In this document: positions 7,330 to 13,655 of the stretch, piece by piece
Numbering within the stretch: position 1 is the first letter of the stretch
Layout: every line of letters starts with the position of its first letter
Assembly: GCA_014804495.1 (NCBI GenBank)
Contig: JAAUZS010000152.1
Span: forward strand, 1 to 17,038
Length of the DNA stretch: 17,038 bases
From: Lachnospiraceae bacterium
GTDB taxonomy: Bacteria > Bacillota > Clostridia > Lachnospirales > Lachnospiraceae
Direction of reading: 5' to 3'
Notes under the pieces: model-generated
Databases searched by the model: none
Told to the model about the DNA's origin: nothing
The model's input: only the letters and a program-made list of their open reading frames with translations
Translations under genes and position numbers: made by a program

Positions 7330-7358
7330 ATTATATCATGTAGTCCCTTCCAATGCAA
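7330..7358 (-). promoter_or_regulatory. sortase promoter, probably giving a leaderless mRNA
   Basis: On the minus strand TTGCAT (7353-7358) is followed after exactly 17 bases by a perfect TATAAT (7330-7335). Only 7 bases separate the -10 from the ATG at 7322, so transcription should start at or within a base or two of the start codon. No ribosome binding site lies in the usual window; the nearest purine run, GGAAGGG, is 22 bases upstream and inside the promoter spacer. Confidence 0.6.
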
Positions 7359-7407
7359 AAGAGTGTCTTAAAATAAACAGAAGCTTTATAAAAAATTAAA
7401 AAATGTG

Positions 7408-7438
7408 TTGACCCTCCTGTAAGGTCAGGGTATATATT
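7408..7438 (+). promoter_or_regulatory. MerR-type promoter with operator dyad
   Basis: TTGACC (7408-7413) and TATATT (7433-7438) are 19 bases apart, the over-long spacer typical of promoters that MerR proteins activate by untwisting DNA. The spacer holds the imperfect dyad ACCCT (7411-7415) and AGGGT (7427-7431). It drives the MerR gene itself, so autoregulation is likely. A TATATA at 7431-7436 would instead give a normal 17-base spacer. Confidence 0.6.
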
Positions 7439-7443
7439 ACCTG

Positions 7444-7457
7444 TAGATTCGAATCTA
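7444..7457 (+). promoter_or_regulatory. 14-bp perfect palindrome in the MerR leader
   Basis: TAGATTCGAATCTA is perfectly self-complementary and lies between the promoter and the ribosome binding site (AAAGGAG, 7466-7472). It may be an additional protein site or simply a small hairpin in the leader. No partner copy was seen elsewhere in the window. Confidence 0.35.
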
Positions 7458-7481
7458 TCATGACGAAAGGAGCAAGTGACT

Positions 7482-8285
7482 ATGTTGCAGATTGGAGAAT
7501 TTTCCAAAGTTTGCCAAGTGAGTGTTAAAACACTTCACCATTATGACAAAATTGGATTATTGACGCCGGCAGAAGTTGACCGCTTTACCGGATATCGGTA
7601 TTATCGGACAGAACAGATTGATACCATGAACTATATTCAACGGTTGAAGCGATATGGCTTTTCGCTGGAAGAAATTCAACATATCATTATCCTTTCGGAC
7701 AACAGAGATATCTCTGCAATGCTGCGGCAGCAGAAGGAAAAGCTGAAGCATGAGCAACAGGAAAGAGCTATAATCCTGAATGAGCTTCAGACACACATTT
7801 CAGTATTTGAAAGGACAGGTGATATTATGACTTATCAGAAGAGCTATACTATTGAGGTTAAAAACTCTCCGGCTATGAATGTACTGGCGAATCGTGCCAT
7901 AATGGGAGTGGATGAATTCGGGAAGTACTATGGGACGTTGTTTGAGCGTGTACCCAGAGAGAAGGTTACTCCTACAGGTTTGAATGGTGCGAGATACTTC
8001 GACGATGAATTCAATCATGAATCATCCGATGTAGAAGTGTTTATTGAGATTAAGGAAAAGGAAAAGGCGGATATTATTATGGAGCCACAGGAGTGCGCGA
8101 TGACGGTTCATCGAGGAGGATATTCCACTCTTTCGGAAGCCTATGGTGCCATAGTATCCTGGATCATTGAAAATGGCTACGAATATGCAGGCGCTCCTTT
8201 TGATCTTTATATCAAGACACGGTTCGATACTCCTTCTCCGGAAGATTGGGAGACAGAGGTGTATTTCCCGATTAGAAAGAAGTAA
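7482..8285 (+). CDS. MerR-family regulator with GyrI-like effector domain
   Basis: The protein has 267 residues. The N-terminal winged HTH is typical of MerR: MLQIGEFSKVCQVSVKTLHH followed by YDKIGLLTP and TGYRYY (about 1-45). A coiled-coil dimer helix follows (about 75-108, rich in Lys/Glu/Gln). Residues 115-267 form a GyrI/BmrR-like ligand-binding domain ending LYIKTRFDTPSPEDWETEVYFPI, as in multidrug-sensing BltR/BmrR regulators. The ATG at 7482 is preferred because AAAGGAG (7466-7472) is 9 bases away; a GTG at 7476 would leave only 3. The gene is preceded by a 19-base-spacer MerR promoter and followed by a hairpin terminator. No efflux pump is adjacent, so its targets beyond itself are unknown. 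Confidence 0.9.
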   Translation: MLQIGEFSKVCQVSVKTLHHYDKIGLLTPAEVDRFTGYRYYRTEQIDTMNYIQRLKRYGFSLEEIQHIIILSDNRDISAMLRQQKEKLKHEQQERAIILNELQTHISVFERTGDIMTYQKSYTIEVKNSPAMNVLANRAIMGVDEFGKYYGTLFERVPREKVTPTGLNGARYFDDEFNHESSDVEVFIEIKEKEKADIIMEPQECAMTVHRGGYSTLSEAYGAIVSWIIENGYEYAGAPFDLYIKTRFDTPSPEDWETEVYFPIRKK

Positions 8286-8306
8286 TGATACTGTAAAAAT
8301 TAAAAT

Positions 8307-8344
8307 GGCTCCTGACCACCTAAATTGACCGATGGTCGGGAGCT
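8307..8344. terminator. bidirectional terminator between MerR and flavin reductase genes
   Basis: GGCTCCTGACCA (8307-8318) pairs with TGGTCGGGAGCT (8333-8344) over 12 bp, two of them G-T, with a 14-base loop. An AT-rich run (8295-8306) on the left and CTTTATAATT on the right let it act for both convergent genes, whose stop codons flank it closely. Confidence 0.7.
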
Positions 8345-8355
8345 GCGCTTTATAA

Positions 8356-8859
8356 TTATCTTGCCAGTACTTCAAGAATTTCAGCTACATACATGGTGTG
8401 CATATCTCCATCTGCATACCATTTTTTGATTTCCGGAGCAAGAAAAGAGTCCTCATTTATTTTTGTCGCTGACAGCTTTTGACAGAGCAGAATCAGGTTG
8501 CCCTCGTCAACAAACGGAATAGACAGCTTATAATTCCAATTCAAACCTGCATTTTTAAGCTTATCTTCATCCTTTCCAGAGTGTGAGCCACAGTAATTAA
8601 GAGCATCTCTATATTGATCATTCAAAAAGGAAACAGAGAAGAAATCATTGGAGTCTATGAATTCCTTAGTATATCGTGAGTCACGGATAAAAATAAATGC
8701 TACATTTTTTCCCCAAAGGACGCCGACCCCGCCCCAGCTAATCGTCATGGTATTTGCCTTTTTTCTGGAACCCGCAGAAACTAAGGCCCATTCTTTTCCT
8801 ATTTTCTCAAACGGATTAATCTCCAGCTGTTCAATTGGAAATGGTTGAAATGTATGCAT
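8356..8859 (-). CDS. flavin reductase-like protein (FMN-binding split barrel)
   Basis: This 167-residue soluble protein is of the flavin reductase-like / DIM6-NTAB type. Family members bind FMN and use NAD(P)H to reduce flavin or small substrates. Visible family traits are EWALVSAGSRKKANTMTISWGG (FMN phosphate-loop region, about 24-45), FIFIRDSRYTKEFID (a P/D-x-R-x-T motif) and FSVSFLNDQYRDALNYCGSHSGKDEDK. The ATG at 8859 follows AAGGAGAG; the frame extends upstream to 8955 but without a ribosome binding site, and that stretch overlaps the promoter. Promoter at 8927-8955. The gene is divergent from blaI. Substrate is unknown. Confidence 0.85.
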   Translation of the reverse strand: MHTFQPFPIEQLEINPFEKIGKEWALVSAGSRKKANTMTISWGGVGVLWGKNVAFIFIRDSRYTKEFIDSNDFFSVSFLNDQYRDALNYCGSHSGKDEDKLKNAGLNWNYKLSIPFVDEGNLILLCQKLSATKINEDSFLAPEIKKWYADGDMHTMYVAEILEVLAR

Positions 8860-8926
8860 GATAAACTCTCCTTTTGATTTTTTGTAATTCTTATAACACA
8901 TTTCTTTGGCTGCCGAGCCTGAGTTT

Positions 8927-8955
8927 ATTATACATTGAAATGGAAAAATTGTCAT
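8927..8955 (-). promoter_or_regulatory. strong promoter for the flavin reductase gene
   Basis: On the minus strand ATGACA (8950-8955) and a perfect TATAAT (8927-8932) are 17 bases apart. The predicted start near 8920 leaves a leader of about 60 bases before the ATG at 8859. The rest of 8860-9137 holds the divergent blaI control region. Confidence 0.65.
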
Positions 8956-9012
8956 GTGTTTGAAATAAAAATTGAGATGAAATTAAAAATCCATAAAATT
9001 ACCGAACAACAG

Positions 9013-9041
9013 TTGACAAATCTGTCTAACAGCGTTAGACT
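9013..9041 (+). promoter_or_regulatory. promoter of the BlaI/M56 operon
   Basis: A consensus TTGACA (9013-9018) is followed after 17 bases by TAGACT (9036-9041). The first repressor palindrome (9024-9040) fills the spacer and reaches into the -10, so bound repressor would block RNA polymerase. Confidence 0.65.
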
Positions 9042-9064
9042 AAAACTGTCTAACAATATTAGAC
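9024..9064 (+). promoter_or_regulatory. two BlaI-type operators
   Basis: GTCTAACAGCGTTAGAC (9024-9040) is a perfect 7-3-7 palindrome. GTCTAACAATATTAGAC (9048-9064) has the same outer half-sites GTCTAA/TTAGAC. Their centres are 24 bases apart, slightly over two helical turns. The first overlaps the promoter spacer and -10; the second covers the region just after the expected start. This matches the autoregulatory layout of BlaI/MecI repressors, though the half-site differs from the staphylococcal TACA/TGTA core. Confidence 0.7.
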
Positions 9065-9137
9065 AACAAATATTGAACTCAAACTGGCAGTTTCGTAATT
9101 CTTTAATTAATAAAGTTGCATAAAGGAGATATTTAAA

Positions 9138-9539
9138 ATGGACCAATGCAAATTAGGCGAAATGGAGCAGCGTTTTGCCGATATGATATGGGAAAATGCA
9201 CCGATTGCGTCAGGACAGCTCGCGAAAATGTGTGCGGACGCCTTTGGCTGGAAGCGTACGACTGCGTACACCATGCTGAAAAGACTCTGCGACAGGAAAA
9301 TATTTGATAACAGCAATGGTATTGTTACAGTTCTGATGTCCAGAGAAGAATTTCAGTCGGCGCGTGGAGAACAGTTTATCAATGAGAATTTTGACGGCTC
9401 ACTGCCGCTGTTTCTGGCAGCCTTTTCGCGGAGAAAGAAACTTAGCGGAAAAGAAGTAGAGGAGCTGAAAAAGCTGATTGAAGAATATGATGAAAATTCA
9501 GAATGTGAAAAAGAAGAGAACAAAAAAGGAGAAAACTGA
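9138..9539 (+). CDS. BlaI/MecI/CopY-family transcriptional repressor
   Basis: This 133-residue repressor has an N-terminal winged helix (about 5-68: GEMEQRFADMIWE, then SGQLAKMCADAFGWKRTTAY and TMLKRLCDRK) and a C-terminal dimerisation helix region (80-118). In BlaI/MecI, a protease of the BlaR1 type triggers cleavage in the region corresponding to LFLAAFSR (91-98). Here A95-F96 sits where MecI has Asn-Phe, by my alignment. The C-terminal tail is very charged. The ATG has AAAGGAG at 9122-9128. The stop codon overlaps the start of the M56 protease by one base, so the two are coupled. It probably binds the two palindromes at 9024-9064 and represses its own operon. Confidence 0.9.
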   Translation: MDQCKLGEMEQRFADMIWENAPIASGQLAKMCADAFGWKRTTAYTMLKRLCDRKIFDNSNGIVTVLMSREEFQSARGEQFINENFDGSLPLFLAAFSRRKKLSGKEVEELKKLIEEYDENSECEKEENKKGEN

Positions 9540-12139
9540 TGGAACAACTATTTATAAGAATTTTGAATATGAGTTTTACAGCAGGAATCACGATTTTGGC
9601 AGTACTTATTATCAGATTTATGCTTAAAAGGGCTCCTAAGATTTTTTCATATGCACTATGGGCAGCAGTGCTGTTCCGCTTGTTGTGTCCGTTTTCTTTT
9701 TCTTCAGCGGTCTCTCTGTTAGGAGTCATTAGAGCGCCCCATGCAGAGCAGGGTAAAATAGAATATATTCCTGAAAATATTGGCATGATGGAGCAGCCGA
9801 CGGTGAATCTGCCTGTTCCGGCAGTGGAGAATGCAGTTAACGAGTCGCTGCCTGTTGTAAATATTGGAGATTCCGTCAATCCTATGCAGATTGTGATATA
9901 TATAGGAGCCTGTGTGTGGCTGCTTGGTATAATTATTATGTTGTCATACGGTGTTGTGACATATTTGAAACTGCGCAGCAGGCTTAAAAAAGCGGAGCAT
10001 GAAAGGGATAATATTTTTATCGCATCGGACATATCGACTCCGTTTGTCTGCGGTATTTTAGCTCCTGGAATCTACCTTCCGCTTGCGTTGGGAGATGAAG
10101 AAAAACAGTATATATTGCTGCATGAGCAGATTCACATAAGGCGTGGCGACCATATCCTGCGGATTATTGGATTCTTTGCGCTTTGTCTGCACTGGTTCAA
10201 TCCGCTTGTATGGATTGCGTTCTTCACAAGCGGCAAAGATATGGAAATGTCATGTGATGAGGCCGTGATACGCAAAGTCGGAAGCGGCGTTAAGAAGGAA
10301 TATTCTGCTTCGCTGCTTTCTATGGCGTCAGGAAGAAAAATCGTGACGGGGATTCCGCTTGCTTTTGGAGAAGGAGAGACAGGCAGCAGAATCAAAAATA
10401 TCCTTAAGTATAAGAAGCCTGCTAAAATAGCAGCGGTGACCGTTGCGGCAGTATGTATATTAGCAGTAATCGCTCTGACCGCAAATCCGGGACATAAGGA
10501 TGTGGAAGATAACGAGGCTTCTTTAAGTAATGATGAAGTATCGGAAGTTTATTATGGGGTGGTTTCAAATATAGTATTAGGAGGCAGCAACCGCATGGTA
10601 GTCACTGTTCCCAGGATAGGAGATATGGAGATTCCGGAAGCGGAAGAGGTTTATCCTTTTATCGAGATAGAAGATTTTTCGGGGCTAAAAATCGGAGACT
10701 TAGTAGAAATTACATTCCCTAAGGGTGAGGAAGTCGGGATAATGGAAGTGTATCCGGGACTATTTTCTTCTGATGCGGAAAGCATAGTCATAAAAGGAGA
10801 GGGATTTGCAATAAGTCCTGCCGGTTCAGGCAGATACATGTTTACGGTTCCGTGGGGAATTGCGCAGGATGCCGGGGAGGGAGATACTATTGAAATCTAT
10901 TATAATGATGCGGAAGCAAGTTTCTATTATGACAGGGAAGAAAATGAGCAGGAAAAGACGCTTCTGGCGGTGGCGGATGTATTATCTGTGGACGTAGATA
11001 ATTATGATGTTTGGGTAGAATTATCCGCAGAAGAGGTAAATACTTTCCTGGCTCAGTTCGGACACGGAATTACCTGTACTGTCATAAAGCAGACGGGCTT
11101 GGAAACATCGAGCAGGCAGGATGTGGGAGATGGGCAGGACGCAGAAGACAGACAGAATGTAGAAGAGGGGCAGAACGCAGAAGACAGACAGAATGTAGAA
11201 GAGGGGCAATATGCAGAAGAAGCAGTGGAACTGACCCGTGAACATCTTATGAGAGGTGCAATCGTGGATGAAATTTACAGGGTATATGTCCGCTCCGTTT
11301 CGCGCAGTGCGAGAGGTATAGACAGATATATTGTAGACGACATGGAAGACGACGAAGAACTGCTTTTTCTTGCTTTTTCGGACGACTGCCGTTTTTTGAC
11401 CAATAAGAAAATCAATGGTTTGAGTTATGAAGAGACTTCATTTGATGCTTTTATTGATTTGACGCAGGAATTATTTTCATACCGGAATCCGCCTATGCTT
11501 TTGACATTTGAGGACGGGCTTATAACCGAGGCGGTTCTGGAGAATTATTACGGCGGCGGGATTTCGTTTGATACGGTGTATCCCGATACATGGTATGAAG
11601 ATATTCAGGATATCACGTCGCTTGATGAAATAGAAGTACTTAATACCTATTATACTCTGGAGAGTACGGAAGAGATGGACATTGGGGACGGCGACGGAGT
11701 GGAAGAAATTTTGGTGTATACCGGAAATATAGGTGACGGCGACAGCGGCATTGTGCTTTTTAACAATGCGGAGGGCGAGTTATTGTATACACTTTCTGCT
11801 CATCAGGCCCGCGCCGGTTGGAATAATATTTATCTGGGAGAGCGTGACGGAGTCGGGTTTATTATGACTATGCATATAGAAGACAGAGATAATTATGGAA
11901 TTTATGACTATCATGTATTCCGGTTAGCGGACAACGGGGATGTAAAGCTGATAGCAAGTTCATCTTTTGAATGGGGCGACAGCATTCCATATGATGATGC
12001 GCTGTTTCGCGAATGGGTGGAAGAAATGAGCGGATATCTCTCAGACAGCCGCCTCATGCTCAGTACGCAGGAAGGAGAGCTTAATACTGAGCATGTATCT
12101 GAGGCGGATAAATATAATTATGAGATGCTTAAAAGATAA
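9539..12139 (+). CDS. BlaR1-like M56 metalloprotease sensor, non-PBP sensor domain
   Basis: This 866-residue membrane zinc protease is the probable antirepressor partner of BlaI. Membrane helices lie at about 6-28, 35-60, 116-140, 205-230 and 296-315. The zinc site is HEQIH (195-199), followed by EMSCDEAV (236-243), the usual third-ligand region of M56. Residues 316-866 are predicted outside the cell. They contain no penicillin-binding SxxK/SxN/KTG set as in BlaR1/MecR1, but novel beta-rich segments, an acidic repeat at 532-560, and a C-terminal part with a DIGDGDGVEEILVYTG stretch resembling FG-GAP/calcium loops. AAAGGAGA at 9526-9533 is its ribosome binding site; the ATG overlaps the BlaI TGA. 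The signal sensed is unknown and unlikely to be a beta-lactam. Confidence 0.85.
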   Translation: MEQLFIRILNMSFTAGITILAVLIIRFMLKRAPKIFSYALWAAVLFRLLCPFSFSSAVSLLGVIRAPHAEQGKIEYIPENIGMMEQPTVNLPVPAVENAVNESLPVVNIGDSVNPMQIVIYIGACVWLLGIIIMLSYGVVTYLKLRSRLKKAEHERDNIFIASDISTPFVCGILAPGIYLPLALGDEEKQYILLHEQIHIRRGDHILRIIGFFALCLHWFNPLVWIAFFTSGKDMEMSCDEAVIRKVGSGVKKEYSASLLSMASGRKIVTGIPLAFGEGETGSRIKNILKYKKPAKIAAVTVAAVCILAVIALTANPGHKDVEDNEASLSNDEVSEVYYGVVSNIVLGGSNRMVVTVPRIGDMEIPEAEEVYPFIEIEDFSGLKIGDLVEITFPKGEEVGIMEVYPGLFSSDAESIVIKGEGFAISPAGSGRYMFTVPWGIAQDAGEGDTIEIYYNDAEASFYYDREENEQEKTLLAVADVLSVDVDNYDVWVELSAEEVNTFLAQFGHGITCTVIKQTGLETSSRQDVGDGQDAEDRQNVEEGQNAEDRQNVEEGQYAEEAVELTREHLMRGAIVDEIYRVYVRSVSRSARGIDRYIVDDMEDDEELLFLAFSDDCRFLTNKKINGLSYEETSFDAFIDLTQELFSYRNPPMLLTFEDGLITEAVLENYYGGGISFDTVYPDTWYEDIQDITSLDEIEVLNTYYTLESTEEMDIGDGDGVEEILVYTGNIGDGDSGIVLFNNAEGELLYTLSAHQARAGWNNIYLGERDGVGFIMTMHIEDRDNYGIYDYHVFRLADNGDVKLIASSSFEWGDSIPYDDALFREWVEEMSGYLSDSRLMLSTQEGELNTEHVSEADKYNYEMLKR
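11132..11220 (+). repeat. 36-bp in-frame tandem repeat inside the M56 gene
   Basis: Two 36-bp units (11132-11167 and 11168-11203) differ at a single base, and a partial third follows to about 11220. Each encodes GQ(D/N)AEDRQNVEE. The 6-residue half-units (RQDVGD, GQDAED, RQNVEE, GQNAED, RQNVEE, GQYAEE) show an older 18-bp periodicity starting just upstream. It makes an acidic, hydrophilic linker between two extracytoplasmic segments, and its near-identity suggests recent expansion. Confidence 0.9.
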
Positions 12140-12194
12140 ATCCGGAATTCGTTAAACCAGATTCCTAACAATTTTGCCTGCGCTTTTGTGACGA

Positions 12195-12223
12195 TTGACT
12201 TTTTTAAGCCCATCTGCTATAAA
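12195..12223 (+). promoter_or_regulatory. promoter for the LytTR regulator / kinase unit
   Basis: TTGACT (12195-12200) and TATAAA (12218-12223) are 17 bases apart and lie 36 bases before the ATG at 12260. A ribosome binding site GAGGTGG is at 12249-12255. I found no clear LytTR-type direct repeat in 12140-12259. Confidence 0.65.
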
Positions 12224-12259
12224 TAGAGCAATAATCTCGCAAAAACTGAGGTGGGATAG

Positions 12260-12840
12260 ATGATAACAATAGCGATATGCGATGATGATAATAGTCAGAT
12301 TAAGGCTTTGAAAAAAATGCTGACTGAATGGAACTTGCCAGGGAACTCAGAGCCAAGGGCGATATGCTGCCGATCATATTCATCACAGGATTTTCGAAGT
12401 ACATTGGTGACGGCTATGATGTGGAAGCATTGCACTATCTGTTAAAGCCTGTGGACAAAAAGAAGCTGTTTCAGGTGCTTGACCGATATGCGGGCCGTCA
12501 TAAACCGAACAACAGAATAATTTTACCGAGCGGCGATGAATCTTTGCTTGTAGCTTCTGATGATATTGTATATCTTGAAGCATTCGGAAAGAAAACACAA
12601 GTCACCCTGAACAGCGGAAAAGAAATAATCTGCACCTGCGGATTGAGCGATGTTTCTAAGAAGCTGGGACAAGGCTTTGTTTCCTGCCACCGCTCATATG
12701 TCGTGAACATAAGATTGATCAGAAGCATTTCAAGAACCGAGGTTACAATGGATGGCGGTAAAAAAATACCTGTTTCCCGTAGATTATATGACAGTGTAAA
12801 TAGAGAATTTATTGACTATTACAAGGAGGCTCGAAAGTGA
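12260..12840 (+). pseudogene. LytTR response regulator with receiver-centre deletion and frameshift
   Basis: The first frame (from ATG 12260) gives MITIAICDDDNSQIKALKKM then LTEW, a normal receiver start with the acidic pocket D8-D10. It then runs into nonsense, stopping at 12445. From 12328 another frame resumes in the later receiver (MELARELRAKGDMLPIIFIT, ..HYLLKPV with the conserved Lys) and continues into a complete LytTR DNA-binding domain to 12840. The stretch that normally carries the phospho-acceptor Asp (LLLDIxM), about 40 residues, is absent. The join falls at ATGG (12328-12331), so a microhomology deletion of a length not divisible by three is likely. An internal start at 12328 has no ribosome binding site. 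AAGGAGG (12823-12829) in its 3' end serves the kinase. A receiver-less regulator is a less likely alternative. Confidence 0.8.
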
Positions 12841-13565
12841 AAACAGCTGTCATTGTTACTCTTACCATTGTCTGCATCGCATTGCTGATAGCTGTATTTT
12901 TCCTTATAAAAAAATTATTCTTTTATTTTGTGGATAGGCATATCGCTGAGTTTCAAAATGATCTTATTAACAAGCAGACCGAAGAAATTCAGAATATGTA
13001 CCATCAGATGCAGGCGTGGAGGCATGATTACCGTAATCATATTCAGAATATGAAAAACCGTCTTGGCGGCGATCAGGGCGAGCTTGAACAGTATCTTGAC
13101 GATTTAGCTGATGATCTCACGCAGGCAGATACCTCTATCCAAACGGGAAATGTTATGGCGGACGCTGTACTTAACAGCAAGTTGTCAGTTGCGGAGCAGA
13201 AAGGGGTTAAACTTAATATCAAGGCAAATATACCGCAGGGCGTGGCTATGACCGATGTGGAACTGTGTTCAATATTGGGAAATCTGATTGATAATGCTCT
13301 GGAGGCTTGCGAAAAATTGTCATACGATCAGCGTTTCATACGTGTATATATTGATGAATTCAAGGGGCAGTTTTACCTTTCTGTACAGAATTCCTCTCCA
13401 CCTGTCAGATTTGACAGAGGGACTTACCTTACCTCAAAAGAGGGCTCTCACGGCTTCGGGTTGTTTCGTATCGACCGTATTGCAAAGAAATACGGCGGAT
13501 ATGTCAATCGTCAGTATGAGGAAGGAATATTTGCGACCGAGCTTCTTTTTCCGTTAATTGGATAA
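12837..13565 (+). CDS. GHKL-family sensor histidine kinase (LytTR partner)
   Basis: The protein has 242 residues with one N-terminal membrane helix (about 4-32). A short coiled segment leads to the dimerisation helix with WRHDYRNHI (H63 the phospho-acceptor), an N-box LGNLIDNALEAC (N149, N153) and a glycine box SHGFGLFRI (about 204-211). This is the AgrC/ComD-type GHKL ATPase fold that normally pairs with LytTR regulators. It lacks the multi-helix sensor part of AgrC, so ligand sensing through the ABC exporters or another membrane partner is plausible. It starts with GTG at 12837, overlapping the regulator's TGA by 4 bases (GTGA), with AAGGAGG 7 bases upstream. The kinase looks intact although its adjacent regulator is broken. 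A terminator follows. Confidence 0.85.
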   Translation: MKTAVIVTLTIVCIALLIAVFFLIKKLFFYFVDRHIAEFQNDLINKQTEEIQNMYHQMQAWRHDYRNHIQNMKNRLGGDQGELEQYLDDLADDLTQADTSIQTGNVMADAVLNSKLSVAEQKGVKLNIKANIPQGVAMTDVELCSILGNLIDNALEACEKLSYDQRFIRVYIDEFKGQFYLSVQNSSPPVRFDRGTYLTSKEGSHGFGLFRIDRIAKKYGGYVNRQYEEGIFATELLFPLIG

Positions 13566-13570
13566 TTCCT

Positions 13571-13599
13571 GCCATTCATTCCGTATTTTGACCGTTCGT
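13571..13599 (+). promoter_or_regulatory. candidate LytTR binding site (9-bp direct repeats)
   Basis: GCCATTCAT (13571-13579) and ACCGTTCGT (13591-13599) are direct repeats matching at 6 of 9 bases, all three changes being purine-for-purine (RCCRTTCRT). Start-to-start spacing is 20 bases, about two helical turns. Similarity continues beyond the 9 bases (TTCCG.ATTT.G in both). Paired short direct repeats on one DNA face are the standard target of LytTR proteins such as AgrA, ComE and BlpR. A -10-like TATTAT/TATATT at 13628-13636 lies about 30 bases further on, in front of the first ABC gene. Confidence 0.5.
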
Positions 13600-13626
13600 T
13601 CCGAATTTCGCACGAACGGTTTTTTT
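13591..13626 (+). terminator. rho-independent terminator after the kinase gene
   Basis: ACCGTTCGT (13591-13599) pairs perfectly with ACGAACGGT (13612-13620) across a 12-base loop and is followed at once by TTTTTT (13621-13626). It lies 26 bases after the kinase stop, so most transcription from 12195 should end here and the ABC genes need their own promoter or antitermination. The left arm is also the second direct repeat of the candidate LytTR site. Confidence 0.85.
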
Positions 13627-13655
13627 GTATTATATTAAGGACGGAGGTATGGATT

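Noticed and set aside
7323..7358. TTG start extending the sortase by 12 residues
   Set aside because: The TTG is part of the -35 box of a good promoter and has no ribosome binding site upstream.
7444..7457. TTCGAAT resembling a tRNA T-loop
   Set aside because: It is a plain palindrome; no acceptor, D or anticodon stems can be built around it.
8860..8955. N-terminal extension of the flavin reductase
   Set aside because: The stretch covers the promoter and leader, and the AAGGAGAG site sets the start at 8859.
11132..11203. 36-bp repeats of CRISPR-like length
   Set aside because: Units are directly adjacent with no spacers and are in frame within the M56 coding sequence.
13566..13655. possible signal-peptide gene between kinase and exporter
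   Set aside because: Only a 6-codon frame (ATG at 13649) exists there; the region is filled by direct repeats, terminator and promoter.
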